Of a DNA stretch of 64,000 nt, positions 1 through 8,511 are shown one piece after another. The first letter of the stretch is position 1, and the number at the start of each line of letters is the position of its first letter. This DNA comes from Pseudomonadota bacterium (GTDB lineage Bacteria > Myxococcota_A > Polyangia > GCA-2747355), in the NCBI GenBank assembly GCA_016711215.1, contig JADJTL010000001.1, forward strand, positions 124,001-188,000. Reading direction: 5' to 3'. The notes beneath the pieces were generated by a model, which saw only the letters and a program-made list of their open reading frames with translations, was not told the DNA's origin and ran no database searches. The position numbers and the translations under genes were made by a program.

Positions 1-386
1 TGGACCGATTCGCTGGCGAGCTTCTCGGCTTGCTTGAGCCGTCCCTCCGCCTGCACGCGCGCCGCCTGCCGAGCGTTGGCCTGCTCGAGCGCCTGATCGC
101 GTGCCCGCTCGGCAGCGGTGGCGCTGTCGCGCATACGATCGAGCTCGGTGGTGTTCTGCCCGAGGCTCTTCTCCAGGGCCTGGAGCCGCTGGCGCTGCAC
201 GGCGAGGTCCTTGGTGGCCTCGAGATGCGCCGCCTGCGCCTGCTTGAGCTGCTCGCCGGACTGCTTCCGGAGGCGCTCCAGCTCTCCCTCGAGCGCCCTC
301 GTCACCTTTTTGCCGTGGGCGATCACGATCGCCGCCCCGATGGCGCCGCCGGCGACCAGACCCACCAGCACCGACTGAATATCCAT
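1..386 (-). CDS. Membrane-anchored coiled-coil protein, N-terminal part (RmuC-like?)
   Basis: Partial: the gene runs off the window, so only the first 128 residues are visible, from an ATG at 386. Residues 1 to about 24 are a glycine/alanine/valine-rich hydrophobic anchor. From about residue 25 the protein is a nearly unbroken, charged coiled coil rich in Glu, Arg, Gln and Ala. An N-terminal anchor followed by a long coiled coil is how RmuC-type recombination proteins begin, but the nuclease-like domain that would prove this lies outside the window. It is transcribed divergently from lexA across 239 bases, so a DNA-repair link is possible but rests on context only. Any anchored coiled-coil protein would fit equally well. 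Confidence 0.65.
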   Translation of the reverse strand, partial: MDIQSVLVGLVAGGAIGAAIVIAHGKKVTRALEGELERLRKQSGEQLKQAQAAHLEATKDLAVQRQRLQALEKSLGQNTTELDRMRDSATAAERARDQALEQANARQAARVQAEGRLKQAEKLASESV

Positions 387-489
387 GCTTGGATGCCTCC
401 ACAGTTTTCAAGCGAGGCTGCGACGTTACGATGGCGCGCGCGCCGCCGTCAAATCGCTGGGCTGCTTCGCGCAGCCAGCCGGCGCTGGC

Positions 490-517
490 TTGGCAATGGA
501 CAGACGTTCAGTATAAA
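490..517 (+). promoter_or_regulatory. lexA promoter with candidate LexA operator
   Basis: A -35-like TTGGCA (490-495) and a -10-like TATAAA (512-517) are separated by 16 bases, about 110 bases upstream of lexA. The spacer ends in GTTCAG (506-511), abutting the -10. GTTCAG is the conserved half of the operator reported for Myxococcus LexA; the rest of that consensus matches only partly here. The position would allow autorepression. The promoter hexamers are seen directly; the operator call is inference. Confidence 0.5.
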
Positions 518-625
518 GTGGCTCCAATCGCCCTCGCCGAGCGCTGACGGGAGGGCAGCAGCAAGGGGTTGGTGGCCTGCGCGCGGGCCGCGGCCCGGGC
601 TGCGGAAGGAGCAAGGAGCAAGCTG

Positions 626-1303
626 ATGCAGCGGCTGGAGCGAGACGGGGATGTGGTCGAGCTCGAGGGCGGGCGAGGCGAGCCCGGGCGCGGCGCGCTG
701 ACGGCGCGCCAGGCGCAGGTCCTCGCCTACATCGGCGAGTGCATCGAGGCCAGGGGGTTTCCGCCGACGCTGCGGGAGATCGGCGAGCGTCTCAGCATTC
801 GCAGCACCAACGGGGTCAACGATCATCTCCGCGCGCTCGAGCGCAAGGGCTACCTCGAGCGCGAGCTGTGGAAATCGCGCGCGCTGCGGCCGGTCGGAAC
901 CACCTCGGTGGTCAGCGTCCCCTTGCTTGGGCAGGTCGCCGCGGGGCAGCCTCAGCTCGCCGTCGAGCAGAGCGACACGTCGATCAAGGTCGATCGCTCG
1001 CTGCTCGGGAGCGCCCCTCCCGGCGAGGTCTTCGCGCTGCGCGTGCGCGGCGACTCGATGATCGAAGACGGCATCCTCGATAGCGATTACGTCTTCGTCC
1101 GTCGCCAACCGACGGCGCGCGCCGGCCAGACGGTGGTGGCGCTGATCGACGACGAGGCCACGGTCAAGCGCTACTACCCCGACGGTGACGAGCTGCGCTT
1201 TCAGCCCGCCAACGCGGCGATGGCGCCCATCGTCGTGCATTCGGGCGAGGGGCGAGCGGTGCAGCTCCTCGGGGTGGTCGTCGGCGTCTACCGCCGCCTT
1301 TGA
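626..1303 (+). CDS. lexA: LexA, SOS repressor and self-cleaving protease
   Basis: Transcriptional repressor of the DNA-damage (SOS) response, inactivated by RecA-stimulated autoproteolysis. The 225-residue product has an N-terminal winged HTH (about residues 25-90, with RQAQVLAYIGECIEARGFPPT and SIRSTNGVNDHL) and a C-terminal S24 peptidase domain. The cleavage site is Ala106-Gly107 in QVAAGQ, the nucleophile Ser144 in GDSM and the general base Lys181 in ATVKRYY. The start at 626 is chosen because AAGGAG lies about 12 bases upstream and an upstream in-frame start at 569 adds 19 residues unlike any LexA. Autoregulation is suggested by the promoter at 490-517. All catalytic residues are present. 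Confidence 0.96.
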   Translation: MQRLERDGDVVELEGGRGEPGRGALTARQAQVLAYIGECIEARGFPPTLREIGERLSIRSTNGVNDHLRALERKGYLERELWKSRALRPVGTTSVVSVPLLGQVAAGQPQLAVEQSDTSIKVDRSLLGSAPPGEVFALRVRGDSMIEDGILDSDYVFVRRQPTARAGQTVVALIDDEATVKRYYPDGDELRFQPANAAMAPIVVHSGEGRAVQLLGVVVGVYRRL

Positions 1304-1335
1304 CCGGCCCTCGCTGGGAGGCGTCGCCGCCGATG

Positions 1336-3096
1336 CTACGCGCCGTCGCCCTGGACGATGCGCGCGAGCAGCTCGAACTCGCGACCGCTCGGGTTATTCG
1401 GCAATGGCCGCAGGAAGGTGACGATCACGCGCTTGTCATCGAGCGCGCAGGCGGCGGCGCGTTGCGCACCGGGCGGCTGCAGGTCCACGGCGCCGGTCGC
1501 CGACTGAGCGTCGAGCAGCGGTAGATCGACGCCCGCGCCGACCGGGGCATCGCCGCTGGCGCTGACGCGCCGCTGGCGCAGCCCGCGAATCGCCGCCTGC
1601 GTGCGCTGCTGAGTCGTCCAGAGCGCCAACAAGCTGCGACCCCCACTGCTGGTCAGCACCGGGTCGAACTGGTCCATTTCGGTGGCCTCCTTGTCGGCTT
1701 CCTCGTGGTTGACGATCCACTCGAAGTCGTCGAGGGGCGCGGGCGCCGCAGAGAAGCGGCGCGCGTGGATGCCGCGGCCGCTGGCGTCGGGGCCCTGCTC
1801 ATCGATGTCGTGCCAGATTGCGAGGTAACCGCCAGCCTGCAGCGGGGCGAGGTCGAGGCCGCTGGCGAGGCCCTGCTTGCTGCGGGCGAGCAGCAGGGGT
1901 TCAGTGCCGCGCGGCGCGCCCGTGCTGTCGTAGGCGCGGACCTCGATGTCGGCCGTGCCCTGGTTCAGCTTGATCCAGCTCACCGCGAAGTGGTCCGGCC
2001 CCGCGGCGAGGGCGGGTCGGATCAAGCTCTGATCGCCGGCGGTTTGACTGGCGGCCGCGAGCTTCTCGAGGCGTAGCGTCAGGCCCTCGGGCACGAGGCG
2101 GGCGACGGCGATTTGATGGCGTGCCGACGCGCCGCTCCCCACCGCTTGGGACCATGCAGCCGCATAGGTTGGACCGCTGGCCACGTCCCGCGCCGGGAGC
2201 ACGGCGAGATCGGGGTTGGCTACCTCAGTGGCTGCTGGATCGCTGAGCGTCACCGCACCGCCGCCGAGCTCTTGACCGGTGGCATCGAAGGCCATCGCGA
2301 CGATCGCCGGCGCCAGTCCCGAGGCCCGTCGGCGCCAGATCACCGCGAACTCACCGGCTGGCAGCATCGCCACCGCGGGCATCTCGTCGCTGCCGGAGCT
2401 CGAGGGGATGTCGACGAAGCGACCCTCGTTGAACTTCCCGCTCGCATAGAGCCGAGCGCTGACGCTGCAGGCTACGGGCTCGCTGAGCTGGCAGGTCTCC
2501 CAGACCACGACGAAGCGCCCGTCACCGGCCGAGGCCACCTGGCGGCCCGTGGCCTCGAGCGCAAAGTCGGTGGCCAGCACCACGTCTCGGCGAATCGAAT
2601 GGACCGCGTCGAGCAGCAGGGTTCGCTCGCTGATCCCGCCGACGGCAAGGCTGCCGGCCTGGGCGTCCGCGCCCACGCCGAGCGGACGGTCCTGGCCGTC
2701 GACGGCCTGCACCGTGACGCCCGCCGGCCCGCGCCTTCCGTTGGCCACGATGTTGATGAGCGCCTCGGCGTTGCCCGCCTCGCGCTGCACGAACACCGGA
2801 CTTCCCGCGAGCGGAAGGAGCTTGGTCTGCGTGCGCTCGGTGGAGCCTGGCGGGATCTCCAGCGCCACGAGCAGGGCGGCCGTCTCGGCCGTGTCCACGC
2901 CCGGGCGCGGCCTGACCGTGATCACCAGCGCAGTGTCGAGCGGCCCGCAGCCGACGCTCGCCAGCACAAGGCCTAGCACAGCGGCATCGCGCGCGCGCCG
3001 CTTCGTCGTCGCGGCGAGTTGGTCTTGGGCTGGCCTGAGGATGGTCGACCTCGTTCGTCGTGAGACGCAGCTTAGCGCAGCGGCGGCAGCGCCCAC
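1336..3096 (-). CDS. Putative lipoprotein, 586 residues
   Basis: Not recognised as a named family. The start is a GTG at 3096. After a basic stretch (KRRARD) comes a hydrophobic segment ending in the lipobox-like LASVGC, so the mature protein should be lipid-anchored at about Cys50. The remaining ~530 residues are probably extracytoplasmic, with repeated patterns of the type 'FVVVWET', 'FAVIWRR', 'YAAAWSQ', 'FAVSWIK', 'YLAIWHD' and 'LLALWTT' at fairly regular spacing. That periodicity suggests a beta-propeller or other repeated beta-sheet fold. The first codons overlap the end of the TPR gene by 25 bases, so the two are probably co-transcribed downstream of the kinase gene. Function unknown. 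Confidence 0.75.
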   Translation of the reverse strand: MGAAAAALSCVSRRTRSTILRPAQDQLAATTKRRARDAAVLGLVLASVGCGPLDTALVITVRPRPGVDTAETAALLVALEIPPGSTERTQTKLLPLAGSPVFVQREAGNAEALINIVANGRRGPAGVTVQAVDGQDRPLGVGADAQAGSLAVGGISERTLLLDAVHSIRRDVVLATDFALEATGRQVASAGDGRFVVVWETCQLSEPVACSVSARLYASGKFNEGRFVDIPSSSGSDEMPAVAMLPAGEFAVIWRRRASGLAPAIVAMAFDATGQELGGGAVTLSDPAATEVANPDLAVLPARDVASGPTYAAAWSQAVGSGASARHQIAVARLVPEGLTLRLEKLAAASQTAGDQSLIRPALAAGPDHFAVSWIKLNQGTADIEVRAYDSTGAPRGTEPLLLARSKQGLASGLDLAPLQAGGYLAIWHDIDEQGPDASGRGIHARRFSAAPAPLDDFEWIVNHEEADKEATEMDQFDPVLTSSGGRSLLALWTTQQRTQAAIRGLRQRRVSASGDAPVGAGVDLPLLDAQSATGAVDLQPPGAQRAAACALDDKRVIVTFLRPLPNNPSGREFELLARIVQGDGA

Positions 3097-3956
3097 AGCG
3101 GCAGCGTGGAGGGATTCAGCGCGTGATGACGCGGCTGGCTAGCATAGTGGGCACCGACGGCCGTTGCGCTCGCCACCACCGCCGTGCTGATCGCCGTCCA
3201 GAACCACCACCGGCGGTAGAAGGGCGCCTGGTCCACCGGCTCCGCGGTGAAGCGCGTGGTCAGCCCGGGGCCGAGCAGCGCCTTGGCGGCTGGTCTCGAG
3301 GTCGGGTTCGCGGCTGGATTGACGCCCGCGCGCGCCGCCTCGCCCGCCGGTCCGCTGGCGACGGCTGCTTCGGCGCCCTCGCCCCAGACGACGACGTCCT
3401 GGCTGCCCTGGGCCTGTTCAAAGGGCGCGCCCTTTCGCGGGGGCGACGCTGCCGCTGGCGTCGTCGCCGAGCCCTTCGCCCCCGTCCCGGTCGCCGGCCG
3501 CGCCACCAAGGGCTGGAGCTCGGCGATCAGCGCGAGCACGGCCTCGCGGTTGGGGGCCTCCGGCAGGCGGGCGAGGTAGAGCTTGTAGGTGTAGATCGCG
3601 CGCTCGTGGGCGCCGAGGTTCCGATGGCATTGAGCGATGTTGAAGAGCAAGCCGGCCAAGGGCGCGAGGCGGAAGGCGCGATCGTAATCGGCGAGCGCCG
3701 CCCGGAAGTCGCCGGCGGCAAAGGCGGCCTCGCCGCGGCGGAAGTGGCGCCGCGCCCGGGCCTCGCGCAGCGCCTCCGCGCGGGCGGCGCGCGGCTTCGC
3801 TGCGGCCTCCGCCCTCCCCGCACCCCCCAACGCGAGCAGCATCGACAGCGCCAGGACGAGCCCCGAACCCGCGCGGGACGGTAGGCGCTGAGCGTAGGCG
3901 CAGCGCGGCGGGCGCGACGAAACGAGCGAATTGAAGGTGCGCGGCAGCGGCAGCAT
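3072..3956 (-). CDS. Exported TPR protein with C-terminal membrane segment
   Basis: 294 residues. A hydrophobic stretch at about 31-52 (LVLALSMLLALGGAGRAEA) looks like a signal peptide, although its N-terminal extension is long and the true start may lie downstream. Residues ~65-150 contain TPR-like helices (RRHFRRGEAAFAAGDFRAAL, then LLFNIAQCHRNLGAHERAI). A Pro/Ala/Gly-rich linker follows, then a probable transmembrane helix near residues 255-275 (WTAISTAVVASATAVGAHY). This arrangement is common beside Ser/Thr kinases in Myxococcota, and here it lies between the kinase and a lipoprotein in one direction. It may be an envelope scaffold; no enzymatic motif is visible. Confidence 0.8.
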   Translation of the reverse strand: MLPLPRTFNSLVSSRPPRCAYAQRLPSRAGSGLVLALSMLLALGGAGRAEAAAKPRAARAEALREARARRHFRRGEAAFAAGDFRAALADYDRAFRLAPLAGLLFNIAQCHRNLGAHERAIYTYKLYLARLPEAPNREAVLALIAELQPLVARPATGTGAKGSATTPAAASPPRKGAPFEQAQGSQDVVVWGEGAEAAVASGPAGEAARAGVNPAANPTSRPAAKALLGPGLTTRFTAEPVDQAPFYRRWWFWTAISTAVVASATAVGAHYASQPRHHALNPSTLPLWALPPLR

Positions 3957-4057
3957 GAACGTCTCTTGTTGACTGTATCGACTTCGAGGCCCCTGTCCAG
4001 GCCGCTCGCAAGACGATGATCGGCGGGCCGAGGGCCCGCGGCGGCGCTGCCGGAAGC

Positions 4058-5914
4058 TCAGCGCGCGAAGGGGTCCACGGTTTCGCCGGGCGAGATCGGC
4101 CGCGGCCTGCGCTGCCTCGGTCGGCGGGCCGCGCGCGGTGCTGGCGTGGTGGCGGGGCGCCGCGCGTCGGGATGCCCGTCCGCGGTCGTCGCTGCTTCCG
4201 CTGCAGCCAGGTCGGCGGCCTTCAGCCCAACCATCGGCTCCAGATTGACCCAGACCACGGTCCCATCGCGGACGCGCACGCGCTCGCGGGCGTCAAGATG
4301 CCCCGGCAAGCGGAAGATGAACTCCAGCGGCTCATGCTGCAGCGGCACATCGAGCGTCAGCGGTGTCGTGCCCAGGCTTCGGCGCTCGCCCTGCCGCTGC
4401 ACGGACGCGCCGGCCGGCTCCGTGTTGAGCTGCAGCCGAGCCACCCCGCTCGGGCTGCCGGCGCCGCGGGGGCCGCCGGTGGGGAGCGCGATCCCGAGAG
4501 GCATGCCCGAGGGGTTCACGCGGGCGCCGTTTGCGCTGGTCATGGGGACCGGGACGAGGGTGCTGCGGAGGTTGCCGCTGCCCCCAAGGCCCGCCGCGAA
4601 CCAAAACGCGGCGACCGCGCTGAGGATGACGCCTGCCCCGAGCGCGGGCCACTTCCACCGCCAGCGTTCGCGCGCATGGCTTCGATCGTGGGGTTGATCG
4701 GTCGGGCGGGTCCGCCGGGCCGTCTTGGCCGCGCCCGTGGCGCGCAGCAACTCATCGCGCAGGGCCGTCGCGCTCGGATAACGCTGCTCCGGATCCTTGG
4801 CCAGGCAGCGCATGACGACGCGCTCGAGCTCGGGCGGCACCTCGGGCGGGTCCGGGAGCTGCGCGAAGGGCAAAGGCGCTTCGTTGAGGTGCTTGAGCAC
4901 GAACTCGCCGAAGGACTTGGCGCGAAAGAGCGGGCGGCCGGCGAATATCTCGTAGAGGATGGCGCCGAGCGAGTAGATGTCCGTGCGCTGGTCAACGGAG
5001 AGGCCGCTGGCCTGCTCGGGCGACATATACGCCGGCGTTCCGAGCACCGAACCGATCGCCGTCTGCAGGCTGCTATCGGTGGCGCTCAGGCCTGTCAGCT
5101 TGGCGACGCCGAAGTCGAGCAGGGTGACGTGGAGTCCCTTCGCCTCGCTCTCACTGACGTAGATATTGTCCGGCTTGAGGTCGCGATGAATGATCGCCTT
5201 GTCATGGGCCGCCTCGAGCGCGTCACAGACCTGCAGGGCGATCTCGAGCGCGTGCGGTAGCTCGAGGCGCCGGCCGCTGTGGCGGATCAGCTTGCCGAGA
5301 TCCTGACCTTCGAGCAGCTCCATGATGAAGAAGGTCTCGCCGCTCTCCAGTACTTGGTAGTCCGCGATGTCGACGATGTTGCCGTGGCCGATATCGTTGA
5401 CGGCCCGGGCCTCGTTGAAGAAGCGGCGCACGGCCTCGCGGCGGGCGGCGTATTCCGGCCGCAGGAGCTTGAGCGCGACCTTGCGCCCGAGCATTACGTG
5501 CTCGGCGCGATAGACGGTGCCCATGCCGCCGCGGCCGAGGACGCTCACCAGACGGTAGGAACCCAGCACGCGGCCCAGGTTGGTGTCCGCGGCGCCATCG
5601 GCCCCCGTCGCGCGGGCGACCTTGCGGAGGCCGCCTGCGGAGCGGTCGGCGGTCGACGCTGCGGCGCTGCCGGTGCGCGGCCCTGAGCGACCCCGTGGGG
5701 TCGAAGCCTCGACCCCTGGCGCGGACGCGCCGCTCGGAACGCGTCGGTAGGCTTGGCGCGTCGGCTCCGCGACGGCGCGCGCGTGTCGAGCGCTGTCGAC
5801 GATGCGCCGGGCGGTGCGCTCCTCGGCGGAGACCCCGCCCTCGGCGCCGTCGCCCGTTTCATCGACGACGCCCTGGCTCTCGGCGCTCTGGTCCAGCCGC
5901 TGCGTTGACGCCAC
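4058..5914 (-). CDS. Membrane Ser/Thr protein kinase (PknB type) with PEGA domain
   Basis: Eukaryotic-type protein kinase. Counting from a GTG at 5914, the kinase domain spans about residues 120-387: glycine loop LGRGGMGTVY, Lys149 in VALKLL, catalytic HRDLKPDN near 243, DFG near 267 and an activation segment ending in GTPAYMSPEQ. A single transmembrane helix lies near 423-442. The outer C-terminal part has a PEGA-like module (LQLNTEPAGASV), often linked to envelope sensing. GTG at 5914 is preferred because GAGGAG sits 7 bases upstream; an upstream TTG at 5983 would add 23 residues but has no ribosome-binding site. All kinase catalytic residues are present, so it should be active. It heads a run with the TPR and lipoprotein genes. 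Confidence 0.93.
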   Translation of the reverse strand: MASTQRLDQSAESQGVVDETGDGAEGGVSAEERTARRIVDSARHARAVAEPTRQAYRRVPSGASAPGVEASTPRGRSGPRTGSAAASTADRSAGGLRKVARATGADGAADTNLGRVLGSYRLVSVLGRGGMGTVYRAEHVMLGRKVALKLLRPEYAARREAVRRFFNEARAVNDIGHGNIVDIADYQVLESGETFFIMELLEGQDLGKLIRHSGRRLELPHALEIALQVCDALEAAHDKAIIHRDLKPDNIYVSESEAKGLHVTLLDFGVAKLTGLSATDSSLQTAIGSVLGTPAYMSPEQASGLSVDQRTDIYSLGAILYEIFAGRPLFRAKSFGEFVLKHLNEAPLPFAQLPDPPEVPPELERVVMRCLAKDPEQRYPSATALRDELLRATGAAKTARRTRPTDQPHDRSHARERWRWKWPALGAGVILSAVAAFWFAAGLGGSGNLRSTLVPVPMTSANGARVNPSGMPLGIALPTGGPRGAGSPSGVARLQLNTEPAGASVQRQGERRSLGTTPLTLDVPLQHEPLEFIFRLPGHLDARERVRVRDGTVVWVNLEPMVGLKAADLAAAEAATTADGHPDARRPATTPAPRAARRPRQRRPRPISPGETVDPFAR

Positions 5915-6040
5915 GTCCGCGCTCCTCGGAATCCGGTCGGTGCCGGAGCTTCCAAGTATAGGGTCGACGCCGTGGGCGCTCAACGCGGCGCGTGCCCGGC
6001 GCCCGGCCCGCCCTTCGCCCCGGCGCGCAGGGCGTGACCG

Positions 6041-7681
6041 TCAGTAGCCGCGCTTCAGCTCGGTGTCCGGGTAGTAGTGCTGGAGAATCTGCTCGAAGGT
6101 CCGGCCGGCCTTCGCCATGCCGATGGCGCCCGTTTGGCACATCCCCACGCCGTGACCCCAACCGCCGCCGCTGATCTCCAACGCGAGCGGCACCGCCTTG
6201 CCCTGCGCGTCGCGCGACGGGTGCACGACAAACATCGAGCTCGGCAGGCCACCGAAGAGGCGCCTAATCGTCAGCTCGCCCTTGACCTCGCGGGTTCCGC
6301 TCGAGCCCTCGAGGCGCAGCAGATTCACCCGTCCCGAGCGGCCGCGGCGCAGCACGACGACCGCGCGCAGCGCACCGAGGGCGAGCGGGCGCAGCAGCTC
6401 GCTCAGGCGTGCGGCGCTCAGCACGACGCGCCAGCGCAACTTGTCGCGGTTCATCCCGCTGCGGGCGCACCAGCTCTGCGGGCGGTGTGCGATCCAGGCC
6501 TCGATCGTCTGCTCGGTGATGCCCTGTCCGAAGCGGCTGCGATCGGTGGCGTCGCCGCCGTCGAGGCGACCGCGCAGGGCGCTGTCGGGCGCGGCTGGCC
6601 AGACCGCGTCGTTGTCTTCGCCGTGGCCGCCGCAGTGGGCGGAGTAGAGGGCGCTGACCAACCCGCCCTTTCGCCGATTCAGCACCAGCCCGCGGGTGGC
6701 GGCGACGGCAGCGGTCGTGGCGGGATGCTCGGAGCCGACGCCGCGGTAAACCTGGCAGTGCTGCCAGGAGCAGATGCGATAGGGATCGGTAAGGTGCCGC
6801 GTGCCGATCTTGGCCAGGAGATCGCCCCGCGCGGCCACGGCTTGGGCGGCGAGCGCCGCGGGCGGCGCCGAGGGAAAGATCTCCGCCGGCACGAGCCCTG
6901 CCAGCAGCTTGTCCGCAGGCACCGCATTGACGACCACGAGGCGCGAGCTGCGGTCGACCGTGACGTAGACCTGGCCCCAGTACGCATGCGTTGGACCACC
7001 CGCGCGCAGGCGCAGCGCGAGCTGCCCTTCGGGTGTCGCCGGCGCGAACCACAACGCATTGAGCGCCCGGACGCGGAGGCCACTGCGCGGATCGACCGCT
7101 TCGAGCAGCGCGGAGGGCTGCTTCCGCAGCTGGGAGACGACGCTCGTCGCCTCGTCGACGGAGCCCGTGACGAGGCTCTGCGCCCGCTTCCGCGCGGCCT
7201 CCGCGCTGGGCCACGGTCCATCGGCGAGGAGGAAGGCGCGGTTGTCGAAGACGTGACCCTTGACGCCGAAGACCGTGCCGATCTCGATCAGTCGCGGCTT
7301 GAGCCCACGCTGCCGCCAGCTCGCGAAGAGCGCGGGGAGCTCGCCGGTAAGGCCGACCCCGCGGCTGCCGAGCACGGAGAAATACTCGAGCTCCGCCGGC
7401 GCGATGGGCTCGAGGTGAATCTGCCAGCTCGTGCCAGCGATCACCTCGGGACCGTCCTCGCCGTCGGGCAGGAGCCGCGGCGGCACACTGGCCTCGATCG
7501 TCGCCAGGTCGAGTCCCTCGGCGATCGCAATCGAGATGATCGGAACGCCCCGGCGATCGAAGGCGAACTGGTTGCTATAGAGCGCGCGCAGCTTGTCGCC
7601 GCGGCTGAGCTCGTCGCCCCGCGACGCGGCGGGGACAGCCAGCCCGCAGAGCACGAAGGCGAGGGGGAAGAAGGGACGCAT
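6041..7681 (-). CDS. SpoIID/LytB-domain protein
   Basis: 546 residues with a short signal peptide (FFPLAFVLCGLAVPAASRG). The second half matches the SpoIID/LytB family: a central IFPSAPPAALAAQAVAARG segment, a CSWQHCQVYRG stretch, then AHCGGHGEDN, and the hallmark C-terminal GGGWGHGVGMCQTGA followed by a YYPDTELKR end. SpoIID-type proteins are lytic transglycosylases that cut stripped peptidoglycan glycan chains; in non-sporulating bacteria they have cell-wall roles. An extra ~200 residues before the SpoIID domain are not recognised. Divergent and distinct from the kinase run; the tRNA-Leu gene lies just upstream. Confidence 0.88.
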   Translation of the reverse strand: MRPFFPLAFVLCGLAVPAASRGDELSRGDKLRALYSNQFAFDRRGVPIISIAIAEGLDLATIEASVPPRLLPDGEDGPEVIAGTSWQIHLEPIAPAELEYFSVLGSRGVGLTGELPALFASWRQRGLKPRLIEIGTVFGVKGHVFDNRAFLLADGPWPSAEAARKRAQSLVTGSVDEATSVVSQLRKQPSALLEAVDPRSGLRVRALNALWFAPATPEGQLALRLRAGGPTHAYWGQVYVTVDRSSRLVVVNAVPADKLLAGLVPAEIFPSAPPAALAAQAVAARGDLLAKIGTRHLTDPYRICSWQHCQVYRGVGSEHPATTAAVAATRGLVLNRRKGGLVSALYSAHCGGHGEDNDAVWPAAPDSALRGRLDGGDATDRSRFGQGITEQTIEAWIAHRPQSWCARSGMNRDKLRWRVVLSAARLSELLRPLALGALRAVVVLRRGRSGRVNLLRLEGSSGTREVKGELTIRRLFGGLPSSMFVVHPSRDAQGKAVPLALEISGGGWGHGVGMCQTGAIGMAKAGRTFEQILQHYYPDTELKRGY

Positions 7682-7748
7682 CGGCGCCCATGCTAGGGCG
7701 GCGTGCCGTCGCTGAGCAAGCGCTCAGTCCTGCGCCAAAGAACCGAAG

Positions 7749-7830
<82 letters not shown>

Positions 7831-7958
7831 GGCGTCGAGCGCGGCCGATGATAGACGGAACGCTCCCTCTGTCAACAGTCCGTTGATTGATTGCGGGCCG
7901 AGCGCAGTGGGGCGCCGCGGAGCGCGACCGAGGCGCGGGGACGTGGCCCCCTGCGCCC

Positions 7959-8279
7959 CTAGCCCGTGCGCCGAATCAGGTGGAAGCCGAACGCGGTCTC
8001 GACCACGCCACTCGTGCCGCCGACCGGCAGCGCGAAGGTGGCTTGTTCGAAGGCAGGCACCATCTGGCCCCGGCCAAACTGGCCGAGGTCACCGCCCTGT
8101 TGCCCCGAGGGACAGTCAGAGTGCTGACGTGCCAGCGTCGCGAAGTCGCCACCGCCGGTGAGCTCGGCGCTCAGCGCCGCGATGTGCTCCTCGGCCTCCT
8201 GCTTCGAGCGCGTCGCGCTCGAGCGCGACGACCCTCTGTACATCAGCAGGATGTGCGAGGCTTTTGCAGTATCGGACAT
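7959..8279 (-). CDS. Parvulin-type peptidyl-prolyl cis-trans isomerase
   Basis: A 106-residue single-domain rotamase (PpiC/parvulin). It shows the family pattern in order: ASHILLMY near the start, FATLARQHSDCPSGQQGGDLG in the middle, MVPAFEQATFAL, then a FGFHLIRR end. There is no signal peptide, so it should act in the cytoplasm. ATG at 8279 is preferred over a GTG two codons upstream because the AAGGGGGTG stretch sits at the right distance. It is monocistronic between tRNA-Leu and the antiporter gene, which is transcribed the other way. Likely a general folding catalyst. Confidence 0.92.
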   Translation of the reverse strand: MSDTAKASHILLMYRGSSRSSATRSKQEAEEHIAALSAELTGGGDFATLARQHSDCPSGQQGGDLGQFGRGQMVPAFEQATFALPVGGTSGVVETAFGFHLIRRTG

Positions 8280-8511
8280 GATCACCCCCTTGGGCGCTCG
8301 CTGGCGCCGCTGCGAAACACCGAGGTCTCGATAAATCGACCCGCGACTTTAGCAGGGGTTTCCCGGACTGTCAGTTCCCAGGGGATGCGCGACCGGCCCG
8401 CGCCTTCGGGTGCGAGCTCCGCTCCTCGACGCCGTGCTAGGGTGCGGCCAACGCTTCCTCAAGGTCGCTACAGATGACGCTGCGCGCCGTGTGCAGCGAC
8501 CGGGTGGTCTG

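Noticed and set aside
6077..7696. 539-residue plus-strand frame opposite the SpoIID gene
   Set aside because: A mirror frame of the SpoIID gene; its composition is typical of antisense reading in high-GC DNA.
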